The notes under the pieces were generated by a model, which saw only the letters and a program-made list of their open reading frames with translations, had not been told where the DNA came from and made no database searches. The translations under genes were made by a program, and so were the position numbers. 64,000 nucleotides of DNA, taken from Pseudomonas sp. St316 (lineage in GTDB: Bacteria > Pseudomonadota > Gammaproteobacteria > Pseudomonadales > Pseudomonadaceae). Below are positions 16,890 through 26,509 of the stretch, piece by piece; position 1 is the first letter of the stretch, and every line of letters starts with the position of its first letter. Where the stretch lies: positions 5,456,001 to 5,520,000 of the forward strand of contig NZ_AP021901.1 in assembly GCF_018325905.1 (NCBI RefSeq), in the 5' to 3' direction.

Positions 16890-18392
16890 TTACGCTTGTG
16901 GCCGCATGTGCGGGAAGAGAATCACGTCCCGGATCGACGGCGAGTTGGTCAACAACATCACCAGGCGATCAATGCCGATGCCTTCGCCAGCGGTCGGCGG
17001 CATGCCGTACTCCAGGGCGCGCACGAAGTCGGCATCGTAGTGCATGGCTTCATCGTCGCCGGCGTCCTTGTCAGCCACCTGGGCCATGAAACGCTCGGCC
17101 TGGTCTTCTGCATCGTTGAGCTCGGAATAGGCGTTGGCGATTTCACGGCCGCCGATGAACAGCTCGAAACGGTCGGTCACGCTTGGGTTCTCGTCGTTAC
17201 GACGGGCCAGCGGCGACACTTCGAACGGGTACTGGGTGATGAAGTGCGGCTGCTCCAGCTTGTGCTCGACCAGCTCTTCGAAAATCATCACCTGCAGCTT
17301 GCCCAGGCCTTCGAAGCCGAGCACCTTGGCGCCGGCCTTCTTGGCGATGGCGCGGGCCTTGTCGATGTCGTTCAAGTCATCGGCAGTCAGTTCAGGGTTG
17401 TACTTGAGGATCGAGTCGAACACCGACAGGCGCACGAACGGCTCACCGAAGTGGAACACCTTGTCGCCGTAAGGCACGTCGGTAGTCCCGAGAACAAGCT
17501 GCGCCAGCTCGCGGAACAGTTCCTCGGTCAGGTCCATGTTGTCTTCGTAGTCGGCATAGGCCTGGTAGAACTCGAGCATGGTGAACTCGGGGTTGTGCCG
17601 GGTCGAAACGCCTTCGTTACGGAAGTTGCGGTTGATCTCGAACACTTTTTCAAACCCACCCACAACAAGCCGCTTGAGGTACAGCTCCGGCGCGATGCGC
17701 AGGAACATTTCCATGTCCAGGGCGTTGTGGTGGGTTTCGAACGGCTTGGCCGCCGCACCGCCGGGGATGGTCTGCAGCATCGGCGTCTCGACTTCCAGGA
17801 AGTCACGCTTCATCAGGAAGCTGCGGATGTGGGCGATGACTTGCGAGCGCACGCGGAACGTCTGGCGCACGTCTTCGTTGACGATCAGGTCAACGTAGCG
17901 CTGGCGATAGCGCTGCTCGGTGTCGGTCAGGCCGTGGTGCTTGTCCGGCAGCGGGCGCAGGGACTTGGTCAGCAGGCGCACGCTGGTCATCTCGACGTAC
18001 AGGTCGCCCTTGCCGGAACGGGCCAGGGTGCCTTCGGCGGCAATGATGTCACCCAGGTCCCAGGTCTTGACAGCGGCCAGGGTTTCTTCCGACAGGGTCT
18101 TGCGGTTGACGTAGACCTGGATACGCCCGGTCATGTCCTGGATCACCATGAACGAACCACGGTTGAGCATGATACGACCGGCCACCTTGACGGGAATCGC
18201 AGCCTCGGCCAGCTCTTCCTTGGTCTTGTTCGCATACTGCTTCTGCAGGACGTCGCAGTACGCGTCGCGGCGGAAGTCGTTGGGGAAGGCCTGGCCCTTG
18301 GCGCGCTCGGCAGCCAGCTTTTCCTTGCGCAGGGCGATCAGGGAGTTTTCTTCCTGTTGCAGGGCTTGCGGGTCGAGTTCTAGGTCGCTCAT
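16890..18392 (-). CDS. lysS: Lysine--tRNA ligase, class II
   Basis: This 500-residue class II aminoacyl-tRNA synthetase charges tRNA-Lys. An N-terminal OB-fold anticodon-binding domain ([20 protein letters not shown]) is followed by the catalytic core. Motif 2 is in [20 protein letters not shown], and motif 3 is [20 protein letters not shown] followed by ILFPHM. Length matches E. coli LysS (505). It lies 107 bp downstream of prfB, the same order as in E. coli and P. aeruginosa, so co-transcription is likely. Confidence 0.98.
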   Translation of the reverse strand: MSDLELDPQALQQEENSLIALRKEKLAAERAKGQAFPNDFRRDAYCDVLQKQYANKTKEELAEAAIPVKVAGRIMLNRGSFMVIQDMTGRIQVYVNRKTLSEETLAAVKTWDLGDIIAAEGTLARSGKGDLYVEMTSVRLLTKSLRPLPDKHHGLTDTEQRYRQRYVDLIVNEDVRQTFRVRSQVIAHIRSFLMKRDFLEVETPMLQTIPGGAAAKPFETHHNALDMEMFLRIAPELYLKRLVVGGFEKVFEINRNFRNEGVSTRHNPEFTMLEFYQAYADYEDNMDLTEELFRELAQLVLGTTDVPYGDKVFHFGEPFVRLSVFDSILKYNPELTADDLNDIDKARAIAKKAGAKVLGFEGLGKLQVMIFEELVEHKLEQPHFITQYPFEVSPLARRNDENPSVTDRFELFIGGREIANAYSELNDAEDQAERFMAQVADKDAGDDEAMHYDADFVRALEYGMPPTAGEGIGIDRLVMLLTNSPSIRDVILFPHMRPQA

Positions 18393-18499
18393 GTCTTTAA
18401 GGATTCCATCACAGGTTCGTTGCCCCCGGCCCCGGGCCGGAGTTTGCCGGCGAGCAGCGCTCTGGTGAAAGCGTGCTCGCCTGCCGCATGGGTGTCGCG

Positions 18500-19595
18500 T
18501 TACAGGCCTTGCTTGAGGCTCGCTTCCAGGTATTCGTCGATGTCGCCATCGAGCACCTTGTCGCAGTCGCTGCGTTCGATGTTGGTGCGCAGGTCCTTGA
18601 TCCGCGAGGCGTCGAGCACGTACGAACGGATCTGGTGACCCCAGCCGATGTCCGACTTGGTGTCTTCCAAGGCCTGGGACGCCGCGTTGCGCTTCTGCAC
18701 TTCCTGCTCGTACAGGCGAGCCCGGAGCATCTTCATCGCGGTGTCTTTGTTGGCGTGCTGGGAGCGCTCGTTCTGGCAGCTGACCACGGTGTTGGTCGGT
18801 ACGTGGGTAATCCGTACGGCCGAATCAGTGGTGTTAACGTGCTGGCCACCGGCCCCGGAGGAACGGTAGGTGTCGATGCGCAGGTCCGACGGGTTGATGT
18901 CGATTTCGATGTTGTCATCGATTTCCGGCGACACGAACACCGCTGAGAACGAGGTATGACGACGGTTGCCGGAATCGAACGGGCTCTTGCGCACCAGACG
19001 GTGCACGCCGATCTCGGTACGCAGCCAGCCAAAGGCGTATTCGCCCTTGATGTGCACGGTGGCGCCCTTGATCCCGGCGACTTCACCGGCCGACAGTTCC
19101 ATGATGGTGGCGTCGAAACCGCGTTTGTCAGCCCAGCGCAAGTACATGCGCAGCAGGATGTTGGCCCAGTCCTGGGCCTCGGTGCCGCCGGAACCGGCCT
19201 GGATGTCCAGGTAGGCGTTGTTCATGTCCATCTCGCCGCTGAACATGCGACGGAATTCGAGTTTGGCCAAGGCCTCCTCGAGACGTGTCAGCTCGGCGAC
19301 GACATCGCCGACCGCGCCTTCATCGTTTTCTTCGACGGCCATGTCCAGCAGGTCGCGGCAGTCGGCCAGGCCACTGGACATTTCGTCCAGGGTCTCGACG
19401 ATCTGCGCCAGCGCAGAACGCTCGCGGCCCAGCTCCTGGGCGTACGAAGGGTTGTTCCAGACATTCGGATCTTCAAGCTCGCGATTGACTTCGGTCAGGC
19501 GCTCATGCTTTTGATCGTAGTCAAAGATACCCCCGAATAGTTTCGGAGCGCTCGGACAGGTCCTTGATGGTGTTAAGGATCGGGTTGATTTCCAT
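18500..19595 (-). CDS. prfB: Peptide chain release factor 2 (programmed +1 frameshift)
   Basis: RF2 recognises UGA and UAA stop codons. Translation starts at the ATG at 19595 and reads 24 codons ([24 protein letters not shown]). It then meets an in-frame TGA at 19521-19523 and resumes after a +1 shift with GAC TAC GAT (DYDQK), giving 364 residues in total. The SPF tripeptide (RKSPFDSGN) that reads stop codons and the GGQ motif (SGAGGQHVN) are both present. Length matches E. coli RF2 (365). lysS follows 107 bp downstream. Confidence 0.97.
19520..19535 (-). promoter_or_regulatory. Programmed +1 frameshift site of prfB
   Basis: On the minus strand the sequence reads CGG GGG TAT CTT TGA C. A Shine-Dalgarno-like GGGGG lies just before the slippery CTT codon and the poorly terminating TGA-C context. 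RF2 shortage lets the ribosome slip from CTT to TTT and continue in the +1 frame, so the site autoregulates RF2. This is the canonical arrangement. Confidence 0.95.
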
Positions 19596-19727
19596 GGCGG
19601 GCAGCACTCGTTGGCGAACTTTTGAAAGCCGGCGAGTATAACGTAATCAAGCGCCAGCGGCAGCCCGCCTGGCGGCTTTAGGGGTAATGAGCTTCAGGTA
19701 ATCTGCACAGCCCTGTGGCGAGGGGAT

Positions 19728-20729
19728 TTATTCAATCCCCACCCGATTACGCCCATTGTGCTTGGCCATGTACAACCCCTTGTCCGCCGCCGAGATCAAT
19801 TGCCGGCTATCACTCCCCTGCTGGGGGGTGAAGGTCGAGACGCCAATGCTGATGGTCAGGTGTTCGCCGCCGTCGGGCGTGGCGTGGGGGATTTTCAGGG
19901 CGACGACGCTCTGGCGCAGTTTCTCCGCCATCAGCCGGGCGCCGCCAGGCGAGGTGCCGGGCAGTACCAGGGCGAACTCCTCGCCGCCGTAGCGGGCCGG
20001 CAAGTCGGAAGAGCGGCTGCATGCCTCGCGGATCGCCGTGGCGACCTTGCGCAGGGCTTCGTCGCCCTCCAGGTGACCGAAGTTGTCGTTGTAGGACTTG
20101 AAGTAGTCCACGTCGATCATCAGCAACGACAGTTGGCTCTGGTCGCGCATCGCCCGGCGCCATTCCAGTTCCAGGTACTCGTCGAAGTGCCGGCGATTGG
20201 ACAGCCCGGTCAGGCCGTCGGAGTTCATCAAGCGTTGCAGCACCAGGTTCGTGTCGAGCAGTTGCTGCTGGCTGATCCGCAGTGCCCGATAGGCCGCGTC
20301 GCGCTGCAACAGCATCATGTAGGAGCGCGAGTGATAGCGGATGCGTGCAACCAGTTCGATGTTGTCCGGCAACTTGACCAGGTAGTCGTTGGCTCCGGCG
20401 GCGAACGCCGCGCTCTTGATCAGCGGGTCCTCCTTGGTGGACAGGACGATGATCGGGATATCGCAGGTGGCCGGATGATTGCGGTACTCGCGCACCAGGC
20501 TCAAACCGTCGAGGCCGGGCATTACCAGGTCCTGGAGAATCACCGTCGGCTTGATGCGAACCGCGTGGGCGATGGCCTGGTGCGGGTCGGCGCAGAAGTG
20601 AAAATCGATGTTTTCTTCATTCGACAGCCCGCGCCGTACCGCTTCACCGATCATTGCCTGATCGTCGACGAGCAAGACCATGGCGGCGTTTTCATCGCGC
20701 TTGAATTCGTCGAGCTGCAGATCATTCAT
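19728..20729 (-). CDS. wspR: Response regulator diguanylate cyclase WspR
   Basis: This 333-residue protein is the output of the Wsp pathway: when phosphorylated it oligomerises and makes c-di-GMP from two GTP. The receiver domain (residues 17-135) has the acidic pair DD at 22-23 and phospho-acceptor Asp67 in [12 protein letters not shown] helical linker follows, then a GGDEF domain with GGEEF at 248-252. An inhibitory I-site RSSD at 239-242 is five residues before it. It is the last gene of the wsp operon, 45 bp after wspF. Confidence 0.97.
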   Translation of the reverse strand: MNDLQLDEFKRDENAAMVLLVDDQAMIGEAVRRGLSNEENIDFHFCADPHQAIAHAVRIKPTVILQDLVMPGLDGLSLVREYRNHPATCDIPIIVLSTKEDPLIKSAAFAAGANDYLVKLPDNIELVARIRYHSRSYMMLLQRDAAYRALRISQQQLLDTNLVLQRLMNSDGLTGLSNRRHFDEYLELEWRRAMRDQSQLSLLMIDVDYFKSYNDNFGHLEGDEALRKVATAIREACSRSSDLPARYGGEEFALVLPGTSPGGARLMAEKLRQSVVALKIPHATPDGGEHLTISIGVSTFTPQQGSDSRQLISAADKGLYMAKHNGRNRVGIE

Positions 20730-20774
20730 GGTCGCTTACCTGGGTACGTCCTGGGGCAAAGCTGGCGGGGAGCT

Positions 20775-21785
20775 TCATGGGGTAAAAATCTCCAACAACC
20801 GTGGCGCGATAGCATCCAGGGCAAGAATATGGGCGGCGGCGTCGATGGCGGCCGCCGCCTTGGGCATCCCGTACACCGCACTGCTGCGCTGGTCCTGGGC
20901 GATGGTCACGTAGCCCTGCTGGCGCATGAGTTTAAGCCCTTGCGCACCATCACGGCCCATGCCAGTGAGCAATACGCCCACCGCGTCGCCACTCCAGTAC
21001 TGGGCGACACTTTCAAAAAACACGTCGATGGAGGGCCGGTAGATCTCGTTCACCGGTTCGGCGGTGTAGGCCAGGGTGCCGCCCTTCAACAAACGCAGAT
21101 GATGATTGGTCCCGGCCAGCAACACCGTGCCGCGCTGTGGTGTCTCGCCGTGCCGGGCCAGGCGCACCGTGTGGCCCGAGACACTGCCCAGCCACTCGGC
21201 CATGCCTGCGGCGAACACCTCGTCCACGTGCTGGACCAGCACGATGGCCGGGGCAAAGTCACGCGGCAGCGCCTTGAGCAGCAACTCCAGCGCCGCCGGC
21301 CCGCCCGCCGACGACCCGATGGCCACCAGGCTCTTGCGCGATACCGCCGCGCGCTGCGCCGCCGGTGCCGGTCGTTCCAGCTTGTTGCGCTCACCGATCA
21401 GCCAGCCGATGTTGGTGATCTTGCGCAGCAGCGGCGCCGCCGCGTCTGCCGGGTTACCGACGCCCAGGGCCGGGGTATCGACCACATCCAACGCGCCATG
21501 GCCCATGGCCTCGAATACCCGGTGGACGTTCTGCTGGCTGTCACCGGTAACAATCACGATAGCGCATGGGCTGTCGGCCATGATCCGCCGGGTGGCCTCC
21601 ACGCCATCCATGATCGGCATGAGCAAGTCCATCAGGATCAGGTCCGGGGTGTACTCGGCACAGCGCTGCACCGCTTCGGCCCCATTGGCGGCCACCCAGA
21701 CCAGTTGATGCGCCGGATCGAATGCCAGGGCGCGGCGCAGGGCTTCGACTGCCAGGGGCATGTCATTGACGATGGCGATCTTCAA
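20775..21785 (-). CDS. wspF: Chemotaxis-type protein-glutamate methylesterase WspF
   Basis: This 336-residue CheB-type enzyme removes methyl groups from WspA and so resets signalling. Loss-of-function mutations in this gene give the wrinkly/small-colony biofilm phenotype in Pseudomonas. The N-terminal receiver has the Asp in LILMDLLMPIMDG. The methylesterase domain carries the catalytic Ser in AIGSSAGGPAALE, the His in LVQHVDEVFA and the Asp in TGMGRDGAQG. It overlaps wspE by four bases. Both domains look intact. Confidence 0.97.
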   Translation of the reverse strand: MKIAIVNDMPLAVEALRRALAFDPAHQLVWVAANGAEAVQRCAEYTPDLILMDLLMPIMDGVEATRRIMADSPCAIVIVTGDSQQNVHRVFEAMGHGALDVVDTPALGVGNPADAAAPLLRKITNIGWLIGERNKLERPAPAAQRAAVSRKSLVAIGSSAGGPAALELLLKALPRDFAPAIVLVQHVDEVFAAGMAEWLGSVSGHTVRLARHGETPQRGTVLLAGTNHHLRLLKGGTLAYTAEPVNEIYRPSIDVFFESVAQYWSGDAVGVLLTGMGRDGAQGLKLMRQQGYVTIAQDQRSSAVYGMPKAAAAIDAAAHILALDAIAPRLLEIFTP

Positions 21786-24046
21786 GCGCGTGCCCCTCCG
21801 ATCAATTCCACCACCGCATCAAGCAGAGCGTCGTCATGGAAGCTCGCCTTGGCCAGATAATAGTCGGCGCCGGCGTCGAGGCCACGGCGACGATCTTCTT
21901 CACGATCCTTGTAGGACACCACCATCACCGGCAGCGATTGCAAACGGTTGTCACGCCGCAACAGCGACACCAGTTCAATGCCGTCCATGCGTGGCATGTC
22001 GATGTCGGTGATCAGCAGGTCGAAATCCTCAGCGCGCAAGGCGTTCCAGCCGTCCATGCCATCCACCGCCACTGTCACGTCGTAGCCGCGATTGAGCAAC
22101 AACTTGCGTTGCAGCTCGCGCACGGTGAGGGAATCGTCCACCACCAGGATCCGCTTGCGCGGGGCCTGGGCCTGGTTCTGCCGGGCGATGCGCTCCAGGC
22201 GTCCGGTATCGAGCAACTTGTCCACCGAACGCAGCAGGTCTTCGACATCGACAATCAACACCACCGAGCCATCGTCGAGCAAGGCCCCGGCGGAAATGTC
22301 CTGGACCTTGCCCAGGCGTTCGTCCAGGGGCAGAACCACCAGCGTCCGCTCGCCAATGAAGCGCTCCACCGCCACCCCGTAGATCGTCTCGCGCTCGCGG
22401 ATCACCACGACCTTGAGGGTCTGGCTGCTGCCTTGCGTCGCCGGGCGATTGAGCAATTGGCGGGCGGCCACCAACCCGATATGCCGGCCTTCGTGCCAGA
22501 AATGCTGGCGGCCTTCGACCTGGACGATGTCCTCCGGCGCCAGGTCGCACATGCGTTCGATGTGGGCCAGGGGAAAGGCGTACGCTTCATCGCCGACTTC
22601 CACCACCAGGCTGCGCACCACCGACAGCGTCAGCGGCACCTCAAGATGGAAACGACTGCCCTCACCCGCCGTCTGCTCCAGCACCACCGCACCGCGCAGT
22701 TGCCGGACCATGTGCTGGACCGCGTCCAGGCCGACGCCACGTCCGGACACTTCGGTGACCTTGTCGCGCAGGCTGAAACCGGGCAGGAACAGGAAAGTCA
22801 GCAGCTCCTCTTCGCTCAGGCTGGCGGCGGTTTGCTCAGGGGAAAGGCCGCGCTCGACAATGCTGCGGCGCACCCGTTCCAGGTCGACCCCGGCGCCATC
22901 GTCCGCCAGCTCCAGCACCAACAGGCCAGCCTGATGGGAAGCCCGCAGGCGGATCAGGCCTTCGGCGGGCTTACCGGCCAGTATTCGTTGCTCCGGGGGT
23001 TCGATGCCATGGTCCACGGCGTTGCGCAACAGGTGGGTCAGCGGCGCTTCAAGCTTTTCCAGCACATCGCGGTCGACCTGGGTCTTCTCGCCTTCAATCT
23101 CCAGGCGCACCTGCTTGCCCAGGCTGCGGCCCAGGTCACGGACCATGCGTACCTGGCCCGAAAGCACATCGGCGAACGGGCGCATGCGACAGGCCAGCGC
23201 CGTGTCGTACAGCACCTGCGCCCGTTGACTGGCCTGCCAGGCGAACTCATCCAGCTCGGCGGTTTTCTGCGCCAGCAATTGCTGGGTTTCGGCGAGCAAG
23301 CGGCGAGCATCACCAAGGGCTTCCTGGGCTTGCAGGCTCAGGGCGTGGTCCTTGAGGTGCACGTTCAGTTCTTCAAGGGCGCGCAGGCCGCTGCTTTGCT
23401 GGCGCTTGAGCCGTTGCAACGTCGCCAGCCAAGGCTTGAGGCGCTGGGTCTCCACCAAGGATTTGCTCGACAGATCGAGCAAGCTGTTGAGGCGTTCGGC
23501 CGTGACCCGCAAGACCCTCTCGCCGCCTTCGGTGACCCGTTTGCGCTTGGCGGCCGACTCCGTTGTCGCGGGCGGCTCCACTTCCGGCAGCTCGACGCGA
23601 AGCGGCTCGACCGGTGTTTCGACGCGGGGTGACGCCACGGCCGAAGCCGGTGGCGCATTGGGATCAAGCAGCCGCCCCATCAACGCCACATAGGCGTCGA
23701 TGTCCGGGGCACCGACGTTGTTGTCCGGGGTAGCGACGCGCGTCAGCAGGTCAGTACCTTGCAACAAGGCATCGATGTGCTCAGCGCCCAGCACCAGGCG
23801 CCGCTCCTGGGCGCTGACCAGGCAATCTTCCATCACATGGGCGACGCTAACCCCGGCGTCCACCCCGACAATGCGCGCCGCGCCCTTGAGGGAATGCGCC
23901 GCGCGCATGCACGACTCCAGGTAATCGGCCTGGGTCGGATCGCGCTCCAGGGCCAGCAGACCAGCGCTCAGCACCTGGACCTGGGCTTCGGCTTCCAGGC
24001 TGAACAGCTCCAGCAACGAGGCGTCGCGCATCTGATCAGGGGTCAT
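21782..24046 (-). CDS. wspE: Hybrid chemosensory histidine kinase WspE
   Basis: The protein is 754 residues from the ATG at 24046, which overlaps wspD by four bases. This is a CheA-type kinase fused to a receiver. The Hpt domain has the phosphorylated His51 in MRAAHSLKGAARIVG. Dimerisation and HATPase domains follow with LRNAVDHGIEPPEQR and LELADDGAGVDLERVRRSIV. A CheW-like domain includes VVEVGDEAYAFPLAHIERM. The C-terminal receiver has KRILVVDDSLTVREL and TDIDMPRMDG. It passes phosphate to WspR and WspF. Confidence 0.97.
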   Translation of the reverse strand: MTPDQMRDASLLELFSLEAEAQVQVLSAGLLALERDPTQADYLESCMRAAHSLKGAARIVGVDAGVSVAHVMEDCLVSAQERRLVLGAEHIDALLQGTDLLTRVATPDNNVGAPDIDAYVALMGRLLDPNAPPASAVASPRVETPVEPLRVELPEVEPPATTESAAKRKRVTEGGERVLRVTAERLNSLLDLSSKSLVETQRLKPWLATLQRLKRQQSSGLRALEELNVHLKDHALSLQAQEALGDARRLLAETQQLLAQKTAELDEFAWQASQRAQVLYDTALACRMRPFADVLSGQVRMVRDLGRSLGKQVRLEIEGEKTQVDRDVLEKLEAPLTHLLRNAVDHGIEPPEQRILAGKPAEGLIRLRASHQAGLLVLELADDGAGVDLERVRRSIVERGLSPEQTAASLSEEELLTFLFLPGFSLRDKVTEVSGRGVGLDAVQHMVRQLRGAVVLEQTAGEGSRFHLEVPLTLSVVRSLVVEVGDEAYAFPLAHIERMCDLAPEDIVQVEGRQHFWHEGRHIGLVAARQLLNRPATQGSSQTLKVVVIRERETIYGVAVERFIGERTLVVLPLDERLGKVQDISAGALLDDGSVVLIVDVEDLLRSVDKLLDTGRLERIARQNQAQAPRKRILVVDDSLTVRELQRKLLLNRGYDVTVAVDGMDGWNALRAEDFDLLITDIDMPRMDGIELVSLLRRDNRLQSLPVMVVSYKDREEDRRRGLDAGADYYLAKASFHDDALLDAVVELIGGARA

Positions 24047-24714
24047 GACAGGCTCCGAGCCACGGCGCACAGCAGTTGCTCTTCATCCAGCCAGCGCAGA
24101 CTGCGGCCCTTATAGGGCAGCACGCCACGGGTGTATTTGCCCGTCGATTGCGAAGCGCTCGCCAGGATGCGTTCATCGATGGCGTGGATGCCGTCCACCT
24201 CATCCACCGGCACCACTACCGGCCCGCCCTTGGCCGCGACAATCAACATGCGCGGCATGACCCGCGCGCCGGCAATCACCGCCGCGCCGGGCTCCAGGTC
24301 CAACAGGTCCACCAGCGACAGGCAGGCCACCAGCGCCCCGCGTACATTCGCCACACCCAACAAGGCCCGCGAGCGCTGGTGGGGCAAGGAATGGATCGGC
24401 TGCAACGGCGCCACTTCCACCAGGCTGCGCGTCGTCAGGCCCAGCCATTCCTCGCCGAGACGGAACATCAGCAGCGAGCGCGTGACCACATCGGTGTCCG
24501 CGGGGGCAAGGGACAGATCCCGCTGATCCTGCGGCAAGGCGTAACGGTCGAGCAGCCGGGTAGCCGCCGCCGAATACACCGAGCAATTGCGGCAGTGGAT
24601 ATGCTCGACCAACAGCGGACAGGATTTGTCGCCATGCACGCCGATGCGATTCCAGCAGTCGTCGATAGCCTGGGCATCGTCATGGGTGACGGTGTAAGAA
24701 GCCGAACCGCTCAT
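24043..24714 (-). CDS. wspD: CheW-like coupling protein WspD
   Basis: This 223-residue protein joins the receptor WspA to the kinase WspE. A CheW domain occupies about residues 80-215 (MFRLGEEWLGLTTRSLVEVA, GVANVRGALVACLSLVDLLD, VDEVDGIHAIDERI). It is preceded by an N-terminal segment with several Cys and His residues (HIHCRNCSVYS). It overlaps both neighbours by four bases (wspC and wspE). The wsp system carries two CheW proteins, this one and WspB. Confidence 0.95.
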   Translation of the reverse strand: MSGSASYTVTHDDAQAIDDCWNRIGVHGDKSCPLLVEHIHCRNCSVYSAAATRLLDRYALPQDQRDLSLAPADTDVVTRSLLMFRLGEEWLGLTTRSLVEVAPLQPIHSLPHQRSRALLGVANVRGALVACLSLVDLLDLEPGAAVIAGARVMPRMLIVAAKGGPVVVPVDEVDGIHAIDERILASASQSTGKYTRGVLPYKGRSLRWLDEEQLLCAVARSLS

Positions 24715-25976
24715 CGTTTGTGCTCACTGTCTGCCGCGCGCCCGCTACGGGCGGCGCGTTCCTGCAATCGACGGGCTCCGGCCGCGTCCCCCTGGGAAGC
24801 CAGCAGCGCCGCCAAATGCACCAGGGCCTCGGCGTGTTGCGGTTCAAGATAAAGCGCCTTGCGATAAAAACCCTGGGCTTCAAGGGCGCTGCCAGCCATG
24901 TCGCTGAGCAGGCCCAACCAATAGAACACCTGGGCGTTTGGCGCGTGGCTGCGCAAGTAGGCCTCGCAAGCCACCCGGGCCTCGGCGCTTTTGCCGCCGT
25001 TGGCCAGGGCGGCGATATTCGCCAATAAGGTGGTGGCGTCGCTGCTTTTGGGCTCGGCAATCGGCATCACGTTCGCCGCAAATGGTCGCGGCCGACTCAC
25101 TGGCGCAACGACGCGGGGCGCAGACTGACGAACCGGCAGCGGGGTCGGCATCACGGTCGGCAACGGTTGCGGCTCGGCCGCCCCGTGGCGACTGAAGGCG
25201 AACGACTGGGCGATTCCGATCGAGCGCATGCCCAGTCGGCCCAGCAAGCTGCCTTCGGCAGGGCCGATAAACAGCACGCCGTCCTGATGGGTCAGGCGCT
25301 TGAGCACCTCGAACACCTGTTGTTGGGTCGGCTGGTCGAAATAGATCAACAGGTTGCGACAGAACACAAAATCGTAAGGGGCCTCGTTCACCAGCAGGGC
25401 CGGATCCAGCAGGTTGCCCACTTGCAAACGCACCTGTTCGCGCACCCGTTCGCTGAGGCGATAGCAGTCGTCTTCAACGTCGAAATACCGCTCGCGAAAA
25501 CCCAGCTCCGCGCCACGGAAGGAGTTCCTGCCGTAACACGCTTCCTTGGCTCGCTCCACCGACAGCGGGCTGACATCAAGGCCGTCCACCTTGAACTGAT
25601 GTGGCCCCAGGCCTGCGTCGAGCAAGGCCATGGCAATCGAATAAGGTTCTTCCCCGGTGGAACACGGCAGGCTGAGGATGCGCAGCGCGCGCAGGTGCTT
25701 GATCTCGGCCAGGCGCTTGACGGCCAGCCTGGCGAGGGTGGCGAAGGATTCGGGGTAGCGCAAGAACCAGGTCTCCGGGACGATCACCGCTTCGATCAGC
25801 GCCTGCTGCTCCTGGGTCGAATGCTGCAGGGCCTGCCAATACTCATCGGCGGTTCGCCCGGGCACGGCAATGATGCGCTGGCGCAAGGCCCGCTCAATGA
25901 TCGCGGTGCCGACGGAGGTCACATCGAGGCCGATGCGCTCCTTGAGAAAATCGAAAAAACGCTGGTCGTTGTTCAT
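24711..25976 (-). CDS. wspC: CheR-type methyltransferase with TPR, WspC
   Basis: This 421-residue protein methylates WspA glutamates with AdoMet and so makes the pathway active, opposing WspF. The CheR domain spans about residues 1-270, with ETWFLRYPESFATL, the AdoMet-binding LSLPCSTGEEPYSIAMALLD, and DFVFCRNLLIYFDQPTQ. A C-terminal tetratricopeptide region follows after a Pro-rich linker (LGLLSDMAGSALEAQGFYRK, LVHLAALLASQGDAAGARRL). Its ATG at 25976 overlaps the wspB stop by four bases. Confidence 0.95.
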   Translation of the reverse strand: MNNDQRFFDFLKERIGLDVTSVGTAIIERALRQRIIAVPGRTADEYWQALQHSTQEQQALIEAVIVPETWFLRYPESFATLARLAVKRLAEIKHLRALRILSLPCSTGEEPYSIAMALLDAGLGPHQFKVDGLDVSPLSVERAKEACYGRNSFRGAELGFRERYFDVEDDCYRLSERVREQVRLQVGNLLDPALLVNEAPYDFVFCRNLLIYFDQPTQQQVFEVLKRLTHQDGVLFIGPAEGSLLGRLGMRSIGIAQSFAFSRHGAAEPQPLPTVMPTPLPVRQSAPRVVAPVSRPRPFAANVMPIAEPKSSDATTLLANIAALANGGKSAEARVACEAYLRSHAPNAQVFYWLGLLSDMAGSALEAQGFYRKALYLEPQHAEALVHLAALLASQGDAAGARRLQERAARSGRAADSEHKR

Positions 25977-26509
25977 GGCCGTGCCTCGAGGTCATTGAGG
26001 TTCAACGGCGGCACAGGAAACAGCAGCGCCCGAACGGATTCGTCGAGCAGATCATTGACCCGCACCCATTGCAGCAAACCCTGGGCATCTTCGCGTACCG
26101 GGCCGAGGTAAGGCGCCTGACGATTGTCCAGGCCATAGGGTTTGAAATCGGTCGGGTCGCAGCGCACGGTGTCGGTTGCCTGTTCCAGGATCAAGCCCAG
26201 CACCTGTCCCGCATGTTGCGCGGCGCCCTGATAGCGCACCAGCACCAGGCGTGTACTGGTCCGGGCTTCGGCGCTCTGGCCAAAGGTCAGGGCGCACAGG
26301 TCGATCACCGGCACCACCGTGCCACGCCAGGCAAACACCCCCGCCACCCAGGACGGCGCCCGGGCGATCGGCTTGAGGGGCAGGCGCGGCAGCACTTCCA
26401 CCACATCGATGGCCTGCAAGGCGTAACGTTCGTTGCCGATGCAGAACACCAGGAACAACGACTGGCGGGCCGTCGGAGCGGCGCCACGCCGGGTCTCGAG
26501 TTCGCTCAT
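25973..26509 (-). CDS. wspB: CheW-like coupling protein WspB
   Basis: This 178-residue CheW-domain protein (FLVFCIGNERYALQAIDVVE, WVAGVFAWRGTVVPVIDLCA, LILEQATDTVRCDP) couples WspA to WspE. It overlaps wspA by one base (TGATG) and wspC by four. The architecture is a single CheW domain with a short C-terminal tail. Confidence 0.95.
   Translation of the reverse strand: MSELETRRGAAPTARQSLFLVFCIGNERYALQAIDVVEVLPRLPLKPIARAPSWVAGVFAWRGTVVPVIDLCALTFGQSAEARTSTRLVLVRYQGAAQHAGQVLGLILEQATDTVRCDPTDFKPYGLDNRQAPYLGPVREDAQGLLQWVRVNDLLDESVRALLFPVPPLNLNDLEARP

Noticed and set aside
16881..18383. 500-codon open frame on the plus strand
   Set aside because: It is antisense to lysS, which is unmistakable.
19521..19523. 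In-frame stop in prfB as a sign of a pseudogene
   Set aside because: The TGA lies in the canonical +1 programmed frameshift context of release factor 2, so the gene is functional.
19758..21860. 700-codon open frame on the plus strand
   Set aside because: It is antisense to wspR and wspF, crossing their gap; composition is that of a reverse-strand shadow.
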